Below are positions 26,535 to 33,083 of a stretch of 33,083 bases of DNA, in pieces. The notes beneath the pieces are model-generated. The model was not told where the DNA came from and searched no databases. It worked only from the letters and a program-made list of their open reading frames with translations. Position numbers and translations under genes: made by a program. The DNA comes from Halieaceae bacterium (GTDB lineage Bacteria; Pseudomonadota; Gammaproteobacteria; Pseudomonadales; Halieaceae): the NCBI GenBank assembly GCA_016744355.1, contig JADGEN010000030.1, forward strand, positions 1 through 33,083, in the 5' to 3' direction. Numbering within the stretch: position 1 is the first letter of the stretch; the number at the start of each line of letters is the position of its first letter.

Positions 26535-26878
26535 TCGTCTTTCCGTGTTGGGGTTGGGCAGGGCGCCTAGTTTACGTGCGAACGTAGGGTCGGTACAGCT
26601 CCCAAGGACTATATGGCGCGATATATTATGGATTTTTTCCATTGATGAGGTTTTGTAGAAAATCCGCTTTTTAAGTAAAAATTTGGCGAATAATCAAAAA
26701 TATGCCTAAAAAACAGTGTTTTTTTAATTCGAGAGCGAAAAACGCTTGTATTACAGCGTTTCATGATTTATATATTCTTGCGATGCTTGCGGCGGCGTTA
26801 TCTTTTGCGGTTATGAGGGGTGCTCGCAGTCCTGGTTGAAAACGTGTTTCTAGTCACTAAAAGAAGGTTATAAATAAA
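26535..26878. other. AT-rich intergenic region between proS and the H1-tailed HU gene
   Basis: This 344-nt divergent gap holds no credible gene. It contains a near-perfect AAAAAACA-g-TGTTTTTT palindrome at about 26708-26725, an AACGCT / AGCGTT inverted repeat (26741-26746 and 26755-26760), and a probable promoter for the rightward gene. The leader from there to the ATG would be about 100 nt. Confidence 0.6.
26746..26774 (+). promoter_or_regulatory. Putative promoter of the HU-like gene
   Basis: TTGTAT (26746-26751) and TATATA (26769-26774) are 17 nt apart; shifting to TATATT (26771-26776) gives a better -10 with a 19-nt spacer. The -35 lies in a short inverted repeat, AACGCT / AGCGTT. Confidence 0.35.
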
Positions 26879-27388
26879 ATGGCTACCAAAAAAGCAGCTA
26901 AAAAGAAGGCTCCAGCTAAGAAAGTGGTGAAGAAGAAAGCTCCAGCTAAAAAAGTGGCAGCTAAAAAAGCTCCAGCTAAGAAAGTGGCAGCTAAAAAAGT
27001 AGCAGCTAAAAAGCCCGTAGCAAAGAAAAAAGCACCCGCTAAAAAAGCAGCGGCTCCTGCTAAAAAGGCAACTGCCCTAAAGGCGAAGCTTACCAAGAGT
27101 CAAATTTTGGCAAGTATCTCTGACAGCACTGGCTTGACCAAGAAGCAAGTCGGCTCTGTAATGAGTGAGCTGGAAGCCCTGATCGAGCGCAGCATCAAAA
27201 AACGTGCTGTTGGTGAGTTCACAATCCCCGGATTGATGAAAGTCACTACTGTGAAAAAGCCTGCTAAAAAAGCACGCAAGGGTATTAACCCTTTCACTAA
27301 AGAAGCAACCGTTTTCAAAGCCAAGCCTGCCAGCATCGCTGTAAAGGTTCGCCCTTTGAAGAAGTTGAAGGAATTCGCCGCTAACTAA
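26879..27388 (+). CDS. HU-type DNA-binding protein with lysine-rich histone-H1-like N-terminal tail
   Basis: A 169-aa basic protein in two parts. Residues 1-70 are a low-complexity tail of Lys, Ala, Pro and Val built from KKAPAKKVA-like units, resembling histone H1 C-tails and AlgP-type proteins. Residues 71-169 fit an HU/IHF-type domain: LTKSQILASISDSTGLTKKQVGSVMSELEALIERSIKKR helices, GEFTIPGLMKV, then the DNA-binding arm region with KARKGINPFTKEA (compare R-x-GRNPxTGE in HU) and the end FKAKPASIAVKVRPLKKLKEF. It likely binds and compacts DNA in the nucleoid, with the tail neutralising the backbone; tail-mediated condensation is inference. GAAGG lies about 11 nt before the ATG. It stands alone, with structured sequence on both sides. 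Confidence 0.85.
   Translation: MATKKAAKKKAPAKKVVKKKAPAKKVAAKKAPAKKVAAKKVAAKKPVAKKKAPAKKAAAPAKKATALKAKLTKSQILASISDSTGLTKKQVGSVMSELEALIERSIKKRAVGEFTIPGLMKVTTVKKPAKKARKGINPFTKEATVFKAKPASIAVKVRPLKKLKEFAAN
26882..27075 (+). repeat. Degenerate tandem repeat encoding the lysine-alanine-proline tail
   Basis: Imperfect short repeats of GCTAAAAAAGTGGCAGCT type and close variants (GCTCCAGCTAAGAAAGTG) run through the first third of the HU-like gene and encode KKAPAKKVA units. Several copies differ only at third codon positions or by an AAA/AAG swap, so copy number could change by slippage or recombination. Confidence 0.75.
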
Positions 27389-27399
27389 GCGTCGATTAT

Positions 27400-27432
27400 C
27401 GTATGGCGAGGCTCTGAGCTTTTCGTCATACG
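27400..27432 (+). other. Stem-loop after the HU-like gene (possible terminator)
   Basis: CGTATGGCG (27400-27408) pairs with CGTCATACG (27424-27432), 9 bp including one G-U, around a 15-nt loop, 12 nt after the stop codon. No T-run follows, so it may stabilise the transcript 3' end rather than terminate it. Confidence 0.45.
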
Positions 27433-27436
27433 GCCT

Positions 27437-27461
27437 CCCGCGCTAAGATTTTTGGCGCGGG
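27437..27461 (+). other. Second GC-rich stem-loop after the HU-like gene
   Basis: CCCGCGC (27437-27443) and GCGCGGG (27455-27461) form a perfect 7-bp stem with an 11-nt loop, a few bases after the preceding stem-loop. No T-tract follows on the plus strand. Confidence 0.45.
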
Positions 27462-27531
27462 CGGTTATCCCATCGGGCTCTCAGTTCGATGTTGGGGTTT
27501 CTTGCCCCCTGAATTCTCGCACAGCTCGTGC

Positions 27532-27561
27532 TTGGCCTATATGCCTCCCATAGGGTAAAAT
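27532..27561 (+). promoter_or_regulatory. Putative promoter for the FmdB-like gene
   Basis: TTGGCC (27532-27537, 4 of 6) and TAAAAT (27556-27561, 5 of 6) are 18 nt apart, giving a leader of about 36 nt. A second exact TATAAT at 27587-27592 lies too close to the ATG for a normal leader and has no matching -35. Confidence 0.4.
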
Positions 27562-27603
27562 TCGCGCCTCAAATTTTGTACGCCAGTATAATGAGCTAAA
27601 TCC

Positions 27604-27927
27604 ATGCCAATTTATGAATATCAATGCGAAGCCTGCGGTGAAAGAACAGAGGTTTTGCAGAAAATTAGTGATGAGCCGAAAGTAGAATGCCCCGCATGTG
27701 GTGAGTCTGCCCTGAAAAAGAAGGTTTCTGCAGTCGCTTTTCGTCTAAAGGGTTCTGGTTGGTACGAAACCGACTTTAAAACAGGTGATAAGAAAAACCT
27801 GGCAGGGGATGCGAGCAGCAAAAACAACGCCGCTGCTAAAGATGACAAGCCCGCCGCCCCTGAGAAGGCAGTGAAAAGTGACACCAATACCAGTAAAGCA
27901 GCGCCCAATAAAAGCGGTACTGCTTAA
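27604..27927 (+). CDS. FmdB family zinc-ribbon protein
   Basis: A 107-aa protein with an N-terminal FmdB/CxxC zinc ribbon: MPIYEYQC8-xx-C11 and C29-xx-C32, separated by the E-x-L-Q-K-I-S-D segment and followed by LKKKVSAVAFRLKGSGWYETDF, a highly characteristic pattern. The last 45 residues are a disordered tail rich in Lys, Ala, Asp and Ser. The family is widespread and poorly understood; the name comes from a regulator of methylotroph formamidase. It lies 52 nt upstream of aspS, an arrangement often seen in gammaproteobacteria, with only a short hairpin between. Confidence 0.92.
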   Translation: MPIYEYQCEACGERTEVLQKISDEPKVECPACGESALKKKVSAVAFRLKGSGWYETDFKTGDKKNLAGDASSKNNAAAKDDKPAAPEKAVKSDTNTSKAAPNKSGTA

Positions 27928-27934
27928 CTCGCCG

Positions 27935-27949
27935 TGCCCCCGAGGGGCA
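27935..27949 (+). other. Short hairpin between fmdB-like gene and aspS
   Basis: TGCCCC-CGA-GGGGCA forms a tight 6-bp GC-rich hairpin 8 nt after the FmdB stop, without a T-run. It may tune readthrough into aspS. Confidence 0.4.
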
Positions 27950-27979
27950 TATTCAGCCAAATAAAACGGAATTAGAACT

Positions 27980-29764
27980 ATGCGCAGTCAATATTGTGGC
28001 GCTCTGGGAACAAAAAACATCGATGAAACAGTCACCTTGTGTGGTTGGGTGGATCGCCGCAGGGACCACGGCGGTGTAATTTTTCTCGATTTACGTGATC
28101 GGGAAGGCATTGTGCAGGTTGTTTTTGATCCTGATACAAAAGAGCATTTTGAGCGTGCAAACAAAGTGCGTAGCGAATATGTGCTGCAAGTTACCGGGCG
28201 TGTGCGTGCTCGTGAGTCCGAGGCAATTAATCCAGCCATGGCGACTGGCGAGATCGAAGTTCTGGGCAAAGAGTTGAAAATACTTAACCAGGCACAGACC
28301 CCCCCGTTCCAACTGGATGAGTACACAGACGTAGGTGAAGATGTACGTTTGCACTACCGCTACATGGATCTGCGTCGTCCCGAGATGCAGGAAAGACTCA
28401 TTCTGCGCTCCAAGATAACCAATCAGGTGCGTAATTTTCTTGATACCGAGGGATTTCTTGATATAGAAACCCCCATATTGACCAGGGCTACGCCCGAGGG
28501 CGCGCGTGATTATCTGGTGCCAAGTAGAACCCATCCGGGACAATTTTTTGCGCTGCCGCAATCGCCTCAGTTGTTCAAGCAATTGCTTATGGTTTCGGGG
28601 TTTGACCGTTATTACCAGATTGCCCGCTGTTTCCGCGATGAGGATCTGCGTGCCGATCGCCAGCCCGAATTTACCCAGATTGACATTGAGACAGCGTTTC
28701 TCAATGAAGAAGACATTATGGGCATTACCGAGCGCATGATTCGGGAGCTTTTCCAGTCTGTGCTTAATGTAGAACTGCCAGATTTTCCGCATATGACCTA
28801 CGCCGACGCCATGGAACGCTACGGCTCGGATAAGCCAGATCTGCGTATTGATCTGGAACTGATTAGCGTCGACGACCTGATGCAGCAAGTCGACTTTAAG
28901 GTATTTCGTGGGCCCGCCGACGATGAGCAGGGCAGAGTTGCAGCATTAAAAGTGCCCGGTGGTGCCAGCATCAGCCGCAAGGCCATAGACGATTACACCA
29001 AATATGTATCGATTTACGGCGCTCGCGGTTTAGCCTGGGTTAAAGTGAACGATATCGATGCCGGCGTGGAAGGCCTGCAGTCGCCTATTCTCAAATTTAT
29101 GCCCGATGAGGTAGTTGCACAGTTAATGCAGCGCCTTGACGCGGCAAACGGAGATATTATTTTCTTCGGCGCAGACAAGACCAAAGTCGTCAACGAATCA
29201 CTGGGCGCGCTGCGCATTAAAGTGGCTCAGGACCAGGGTTTGGTGTCGGATCACTGGGCTCCGCTCTGGGTGGTAGACTTTCCTATGTTCGAAGACGATG
29301 GCAAAGGTGGCTGGGCGGCATTGCATCACCCCTTTACCGCTCCCGCATGTAGCGTCGAAGAACTGCAGGCCAGCCCGGGTGCCGCATTGTCTAGAGCCTA
29401 CGACATGGTACTCAATGGTACTGAGTTGGGTGGCGGCAGTATCCGCATACATGAGTCGGACATGCAGAAAACCGTATTTGGCCTACTTGGAATTGAGGAC
29501 GAGGAGGCTGAAGAGAAATTTGGCTTCTTGCTTAATGCCCTTCAGTACGGCGCACCGCCACATGGAGGTCTCGCCTTCGGTCTGGATCGTCTTGTTATGT
29601 TGATCACTGGTGCGACTTCGATTCGCGACGTTATCGCTTTCCCCAAAACTCAAAGTGCCGCCTGTGTGATGACCGATGCCCCGGGAGATGTTAGCTCGGA
29701 GCAATTACGCGAGTTGAATATTCGTTTGCGTCAGGCGACTGAGCAGAAGCCTGAAGAAAGTTAG
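27980..29764 (+). CDS. aspS: Aspartyl-tRNA synthetase
   Basis: Class IIb synthetase, 594 aa, the length of bacterial-type AspRS. The N-terminal OB-fold anticodon-binding domain includes [24 protein letters not shown]; motif 2 is [19 protein letters not shown] at 217-235; a GAD insert domain lies at about 280-415; and motif 3 ends [15 protein letters not shown] with G534-L-D-R537. Whether it also charges tRNA-Asn cannot be decided here. GGAA lies upstream of the ATG. Two hairpins follow before ruvC, which has its own promoter. Confidence 0.97.
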   Translation: MRSQYCGALGTKNIDETVTLCGWVDRRRDHGGVIFLDLRDREGIVQVVFDPDTKEHFERANKVRSEYVLQVTGRVRARESEAINPAMATGEIEVLGKELKILNQAQTPPFQLDEYTDVGEDVRLHYRYMDLRRPEMQERLILRSKITNQVRNFLDTEGFLDIETPILTRATPEGARDYLVPSRTHPGQFFALPQSPQLFKQLLMVSGFDRYYQIARCFRDEDLRADRQPEFTQIDIETAFLNEEDIMGITERMIRELFQSVLNVELPDFPHMTYADAMERYGSDKPDLRIDLELISVDDLMQQVDFKVFRGPADDEQGRVAALKVPGGASISRKAIDDYTKYVSIYGARGLAWVKVNDIDAGVEGLQSPILKFMPDEVVAQLMQRLDAANGDIIFFGADKTKVVNESLGALRIKVAQDQGLVSDHWAPLWVVDFPMFEDDGKGGWAALHHPFTAPACSVEELQASPGAALSRAYDMVLNGTELGGGSIRIHESDMQKTVFGLLGIEDEEAEEKFGFLLNALQYGAPPHGGLAFGLDRLVMLITGATSIRDVIAFPKTQSAACVMTDAPGDVSSEQLRELNIRLRQATEQKPEES

Positions 29765-29769
29765 GTAGC

Positions 29770-29788
29770 GGGCCACAGTAAGTGGTCC
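29770..29788 (+). other. Stem-loop after aspS
   Basis: GGGCCAC (29770-29776) pairs with GTGGTCC (29782-29788), 7 bp with one G-U, loop AGTAA, 5 nt after the aspS stop. It has no T-run. Confidence 0.4.
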
Positions 29789-29810
29789 AATATCAAGCAC
29801 TGAAATGGAT

Positions 29811-29828
29811 GAGGCCCTTGTGGGCCTC
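29811..29828 (+). terminator. GC-rich hairpin, possible terminator after aspS
   Basis: A perfect GAGGCCC / GGGCCTC stem (29811-29817 and 29822-29828) with a TTGT loop follows aspS by about 46 nt. The sequence after it, TAGTCTCC, is T-poor, so intrinsic termination would be weak. Confidence 0.45.
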
Positions 29829-29888
29829 TAGTCTCCGCTTACTAAGGTTATCCACGTAATTACGAGTGGAATATTTAGCCACACCACC

Positions 29889-29918
29889 TTCACCTCTCTG
29901 GTGAAAATGCTGTATATT
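29889..29918 (+). promoter_or_regulatory. Putative ruvC-ruvA-ruvB promoter
   Basis: TTCACC (29889-29894, 4 of 6) and TATATT (29913-29918, 5 of 6) are separated by 18 nt. The -10 is fully covered by the LexA box, the usual geometry for SOS repression. Confidence 0.55.
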
Positions 29919-29925
29919 TGTACAG
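29910..29925 (+). promoter_or_regulatory. LexA (SOS) box upstream of ruvC
   Basis: CTGTATATTTGTACAG is a perfect CTGT-N8-ACAG gammaproteobacterial LexA site with the preferred AT-rich spacer. It overlaps the putative -10 and lies 34 nt before the ruvC ATG, so LexA would block the start of the ruvC-ruvA-ruvB transcript until DNA damage. Confidence 0.88.
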
Positions 29926-29958
29926 ACAATAACATTCAGGCTGCAGTCAGGTAATTGC

Positions 29959-30477
29959 ATGTCACTCATCATGGGAATCGATCCCGGGTCCCGCAAAACA
30001 GGCTTCGGCATTATCAATACGCTGGCGGGCCGCAGCGAATATGTTACCAGTGGGGTCATTCGTCTGCCGCAGGGCGAATTGTCCGAGCGCCTGAAAATTA
30101 TTTACGACAATGTGAGTGAATTGGTAGAGCTGTACTGTCCGCAGGAGCTCTCCATCGAGCAGGTGTTCATGGCCAAAAACGCGGCGTCTGCGCTAAAACT
30201 AGGTCATGCGCGGGGCGCAGCCATTGTCGCTTGCGTTACCCGGGGCATGGCGGTAGCTGAATATTCTGCACGCCAGATCAAGCAATCTGTTGTAGGCACG
30301 GGTGCTGCCGATAAAACTCAGGTTCAACACATGGTTAAGGCAATTTTGAAATTGCCCGGTGAGCCACAGGAAGATGCTGCAGACGCATTGGCTGCTGCAC
30401 TGTGTCATGCACACACACAACAAAGTATGATTCGCCTTGTCGGGGCAAAATCGGTGCGCCGTGGGCGTATCCGTTGA
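29959..30477 (+). CDS. ruvC: Holliday junction resolvase RuvC
   Basis: Dimeric endonuclease that cuts Holliday junctions symmetrically after RuvAB branch migration. The 172 aa match the family (E. coli 173). The acidic residues are D8 (MGIDPGSRKTGFG), E67 (LSIEQVFMAKN), D139 and D142 (QEDAADALAAALCHAH), aligning with D7, E66, D138 and D141 of E. coli. It is first in a tight ruvC-ruvA-ruvB operon (gaps 12 and 8 nt) behind the LexA box, unlike E. coli, where ruvC is not SOS-regulated. Confidence 0.97.
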   Translation: MSLIMGIDPGSRKTGFGIINTLAGRSEYVTSGVIRLPQGELSERLKIIYDNVSELVELYCPQELSIEQVFMAKNAASALKLGHARGAAIVACVTRGMAVAEYSARQIKQSVVGTGAADKTQVQHMVKAILKLPGEPQEDAADALAAALCHAHTQQSMIRLVGAKSVRRGRIR

Positions 30478-30489
30478 GGGTTCCAAAGT

Positions 30490-31098
30490 ATGATTGGTAG
30501 AATTCGTGGCAACCTGGTTTATAAACAACCCCCTCTTATTCTGGTAGAAGTTGGTGGTGTGGGTTACGAAATTCAGGTCCCTATGACTACCTTGTTCCAG
30601 CTACCAGAGCTGGGTACTCAGGTGTCATTGGTGACCCACTTTGTGGTCCGCGAGGATGCACAACTGCTCTATGGCTTTATTGATGATCGCGATCGTACCC
30701 TGTTTCGGCAACTCATTAAGGTGAATGGTGTGGGGCCTAAGCTGGGCTTAACAATTCTGTCTGGCATGGATGCTACCAGCTTCGTGCGTTGCATAGCGCG
30801 AGATGACATTTCATCTCTGGTTGCATTGCCCGGTGTGGGTAAAAAAACCGCTGAGCGCTTGCTGGTTGAAATGCGTGACAAGCTCAAAGACTGGTTAGCC
30901 TTGGCCGATGAGGACGAAAGCGCTGTAGCGACGACTGTGGCCGTAACCGATATCGTGGCAGATGCAGAGGGCGCCCTAATCGCCCTGGGCTATAAGCCGG
31001 CTGAGGCGAGTAGGCTGGTTGCCAGGGTTAACGACGACACCATCAACGATTCCGAAGAGCTGATTCGCCTGGCGCTTAAATCCACGGTTAAGAGCTGA
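30490..31098 (+). CDS. ruvA: Holliday junction branch migration protein RuvA
   Basis: Tetrameric Holliday-junction-binding subunit that loads RuvB. The 202-aa protein has the N-terminal OB domain ([31 protein letters not shown]), tandem helix-hairpin-helix elements ([18 protein letters not shown] and [23 protein letters not shown]), an acidic linker ([12 protein letters not shown]) and the mobile domain III ([16 protein letters not shown]... [10 protein letters not shown]) that touches RuvB. Full length with no missing element. Confidence 0.97.
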   Translation: MIGRIRGNLVYKQPPLILVEVGGVGYEIQVPMTTLFQLPELGTQVSLVTHFVVREDAQLLYGFIDDRDRTLFRQLIKVNGVGPKLGLTILSGMDATSFVRCIARDDISSLVALPGVGKKTAERLLVEMRDKLKDWLALADEDESAVATTVAVTDIVADAEGALIALGYKPAEASRLVARVNDDTINDSEELIRLALKSTVKS

Positions 31099-31106
31099 GT
31101 GCGCAC

Positions 31107-32159
31107 ATGATAGAAACAGATCGTCTAATTGCGCCTCAGGCCGATAGCCCCGGTGAAGATGCTGTGGATCGGGCTATACGGCCCAAAACGCTGGATGAAT
31201 ATGTGGGTCAGCAGGCGGTGCGCGAACAGATGTCCATTTTTTTGCAGGCAGCTAAAGCCAGGCAGGAACCTCTGGACCACACGCTAATATTCGGCCCCCC
31301 TGGCTTGGGGAAAACCACCTTGGCGAGCATTATTGCCCATGAGATGGGCGTGTCTTTGCGCACAACCTCAGGGCCTGTGTTGGAAAAAGCGGGTGATATT
31401 GCCGCCTTAATGACCAACCTGGAGCCTGGAGACGTTCTATTTATAGACGAAATTCATCGCCTCAGCCCCGTGGTAGAAGAAATTCTGTATCCGGCGATGG
31501 AAGACTACCAGTTGGATATCATGATTGGAGAGGGGCCTGCTGCCAGGTCCATCAAGCTGGATCTGCCTCCCTTTACCCTGGTGGGGGCAACAACACGGGC
31601 CGGCTTGCTCACTTCACCACTGCGCGACCGCTTCGGTATTGTGCAGCGCCTTGAGTTTTATGAAGTGGCAGATCTTGCTCATATTGTGTCGCGTTCTGCC
31701 TCAATTATGGGTATTGGCCTGGATAGCGCCGGCGCGACTGAAATCGCCCGCCGGTCACGAGGCACGCCACGCATCGCCAACCGACTACTCAGGCGGGTTC
31801 GTGACTACGCCGAGGTAAAAGCCGATGGCCATGTCACTGCGCAAGTCGCAGATCGTGCGCTGGATATGCTCAGTGTCGACCAGCAGGGTTTCGATCACCT
31901 GGATAGGCGCCTGCTGTTGGCACTGATTGAAAAATTTGATGGCGGGCCAGTGGGTGTGGACAGCCTTGCAGCCGCCATTTCCGAAGAGCGGGGCACTATT
32001 GAAGATGTATTGGAGCCCTATCTCATCCAGCAGGGTTACATGCTGAGGACACCTCGTGGACGTATGGTCACTCGCAATGCCTATTTGCACTTCGGCCTGC
32101 CCCAGCCAGCTACTGCGCGGCCAGCTGGCGAAGTTGACGACGGCGAGCCCGAACAATGA
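31107..32159 (+). CDS. ruvB: Holliday junction branch migration helicase RuvB
   Basis: AAA+ hexameric motor that drives branch migration with RuvA. The 350-aa protein has Walker [10 protein letters not shown] at 63-71, Walker B FIDEIHRL with D114-E115, the sensor segment [20 protein letters not shown] and the C-terminal winged helix ([22 protein letters not shown]). The stop overlaps the ybgC ATG by 4 nt (ATGA), which couples the ruv operon to the tol-pal genes. Confidence 0.97.
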   Translation: MIETDRLIAPQADSPGEDAVDRAIRPKTLDEYVGQQAVREQMSIFLQAAKARQEPLDHTLIFGPPGLGKTTLASIIAHEMGVSLRTTSGPVLEKAGDIAALMTNLEPGDVLFIDEIHRLSPVVEEILYPAMEDYQLDIMIGEGPAARSIKLDLPPFTLVGATTRAGLLTSPLRDRFGIVQRLEFYEVADLAHIVSRSASIMGIGLDSAGATEIARRSRGTPRIANRLLRRVRDYAEVKADGHVTAQVADRALDMLSVDQQGFDHLDRRLLLALIEKFDGGPVGVDSLAAAISEERGTIEDVLEPYLIQQGYMLRTPRGRMVTRNAYLHFGLPQPATARPAGEVDDGEPEQ

Positions 32160-32584
32160 CTTCATTGCGCTCCGGGGGGGAATTTTCCCTGCCCGTTCGA
32201 GTCTATATAGAAGACACTGATGCCGGCGGCATCGTGTACTACGTGAATTACCTGAAGTTTATGGAGCGTAGCCGCACCGAATTGATGCGCTCACTGGGCT
32301 TTGACAAGAACTTCATATTTAATGAGGACTTGATGTTTGTTGTGCGCGATGTGGCTGTCACCTATTTTAAGCCTGCGAAACTGGATGATGCGTTAAACGC
32401 CACCGCAAGTATTACCGGGGTCAAAGGCGCCACCATAATAATGCAGCAATCCATTAGAATGGGCGAAGATGTACTGGCGGCGGGGCACGTTACAATTGCA
32501 TGTGTCGACAAAACGGGGGTGAAACCGCGGCGGTTACCCAAATCCATGCTGCAGACTTTACGCGGCGCAAGCGCCCGAGCATAA
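32156..32584 (+). CDS. ybgC: Tol-Pal system-associated acyl-CoA thioesterase
   Basis: Hot-dog-fold thioesterase of 142 aa, first gene of the tol-pal cluster. The active-site segment [25 protein letters not shown] carries D22, which aligns with the catalytic Asp18 of E. coli YbgC. In E. coli it hydrolyses acyl-CoAs and interacts with ACP; its link to Tol-Pal is genetic. The ATG overlaps the ruvB stop, so tol-pal may share the SOS-controlled transcript. tolQ follows after 61 nt. Confidence 0.95.
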   Translation: MTSLRSGGEFSLPVRVYIEDTDAGGIVYYVNYLKFMERSRTELMRSLGFDKNFIFNEDLMFVVRDVAVTYFKPAKLDDALNATASITGVKGATIIMQQSIRMGEDVLAAGHVTIACVDKTGVKPRRLPKSMLQTLRGASARA

Positions 32585-32645
32585 CAAGTATAATAGTCGC
32601 GGCTACTAGTTAGCTGCTTATAAAGCAATTTGGGGAGAAAGTGAG

Positions 32646-33083
32646 TTGGAAGAGCAACTAAGCCTGATAGACCTGGTGATGCAGGCCACCATCACGGTAC
32701 AACTGGTGATGGCAACCTTGTTACTGGCATCGATGGCGTCGTGGTACATGATCGTGCAGCGGGTGATCTACTTTCGCAATGTCGGCAATGAAATGTACGA
32801 ATTTGAAGAGCGTTTCTGGTCTGGAATCGATTTGTCGCAATTGTATCGCGAGGGCAATGAGCGAGCCTCCGAGGGCGAAGCCAGCATTGGTATGGAGAGC
32901 ATTTTTCGCGCGGGCTTTAAAGAGTTTTCCCGTCTTGCCCAGCAAGAAGAGATGGATTCCGAGGCTATTTTGGAGGGTTCCCGCAGGGCCATGCGGGTAG
33001 CCACGATGCGTGAGGAGGAGCGCCTGGAACGCCACTTGGCTTTTCTGGCATCGGTAGGTTCTACCAGTCCCTATGTAGGTTTG
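32646..33083 (+). CDS. tolQ: TolQ, proton-channel subunit of Tol-Pal (5' part, cut by window end)
   Basis: The first 146 codons of an inner-membrane protein of the TolQ/ExbB/MotA family, in frame to the window end. The start is a TTG at 32646, preceded by GGGGAGA at about 8 nt, giving MEEQLSLIDLVMQATITVQLVM; no ATG of the same frame precedes this. The first transmembrane helix is at about 10-34, followed by the cytoplasmic loop with FEERFWSGIDLSQLY and the family segment MREEERLERHLAFLASVGSTSPYVGL, which leads into helix 2. TolQ with TolR uses the proton motive force to energise TolA and outer-membrane constriction at division. The ybgC-tolQ order is standard. Confidence 0.95.
   Translation, partial: MEEQLSLIDLVMQATITVQLVMATLLLASMASWYMIVQRVIYFRNVGNEMYEFEERFWSGIDLSQLYREGNERASEGEASIGMESIFRAGFKEFSRLAQQEEMDSEAILEGSRRAMRVATMREEERLERHLAFLASVGSTSPYVGL

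Noticed and set aside
26535-26642. 36-residue N-terminal extension of ProS
   Set aside because: Family alignment begins at MRTSKFL and a good ribosome-binding site precedes the ATG at 26534.
28091-28888. 265-codon open frame antisense to aspS
   Set aside because: Complete overlap with a conserved synthetase, no domain features and no credible start context.
32589-32594. Exact TATAAT between ybgC and tolQ as a tolQ promoter
   Set aside because: No -35-like hexamer is found at 15-19 nt, so I did not list it as a promoter.
1-33083. tRNA, rRNA, CRISPR arrays, insertion sequences, prophage or toxin-antitoxin modules
   Set aside because: No direct-repeat/spacer pattern, transposase-like protein, T-loop sequence or terminal inverted repeats with target duplication were found on reading both strands; the only repeats are the in-frame tail repeats of the HU-like gene.

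Overview
The window is an ordinary, gene-dense stretch of a proteobacterial chromosome. Gene content and order point to a gammaproteobacterium: the run proA-nadD-rsfS-rlmH-mrdA-rodA-mltB-rlpA-dacA-ybeD-lipB resembles the Pseudomonas arrangement, and aspS / ruvCAB-ybgC-tolQ is a second classical gammaproteobacterial block. A marine Cellvibrionales/Halieaceae-type organism is my inference from general protein character; no rRNA or other marker in the window tests it. I see no phage, insertion sequence, CRISPR array, tRNA or rRNA.

Layout. 1-1.0 kb: redox genes, a CGFS monothiol glutaredoxin and a 2-Cys peroxiredoxin, each followed by a hairpin. 1.1-11.0 kb (+): a long head-to-tail run that starts with proline and NAD synthesis (proA, nadD), continues with ribosome factors (rsfS, rlmH) and the cell-elongation peptidoglycan machinery (PBP2, RodA, MltB, RlpA, PBP5/6), and ends with ybeD-lipB; lipA does not follow. 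11.1-13.2 kb: a PLD-family lipoprotein (-) divergent from a small DsbB-like membrane protein (+). 13.3-18.0 kb: prfC, a glutathione peroxidase (-), a MATE transporter and an exported D-2-hydroxyacid dehydrogenase. 18.0-21.5 kb (-): a LuxR-type regulator, a PuuA-like glutamine synthetase, an exported EEP nuclease and a DUF5329-like exported protein, packed with overlaps. 21.6-26.5 kb: an AraC regulator (+), then proS, a small SLT transglycosylase and selO reading leftward. 26.9-33.1 kb (+): an HU-type protein with a lysine-rich histone-H1-like tail, an FmdB zinc-ribbon protein, aspS, ruvC-ruvA-ruvB behind a perfect LexA box, ybgC, and the start of tolQ, which runs off the window.

How the parts connect. 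PBP2 and RodA form the elongasome synthase pair, with MltB, RlpA and the carboxypeptidase as periplasmic remodelling enzymes. RuvCAB resolves Holliday junctions, and here the whole operon appears to be under SOS control. YbgC-TolQ opens the Tol-Pal envelope operon. The regions least explained by standard modules are 12.7-13.2 kb (a DsbB-like protein with one cysteine pair), 16.8-19.2 kb (three exported proteins of unclear role) and 26.5-27.6 kb (the H1-tailed HU protein and its structured flanks). I found nothing that amounts to a clear new multi-gene system. Many genes appear to use GTG or TTG starts, and several convergent gene ends overlap or nearly touch.
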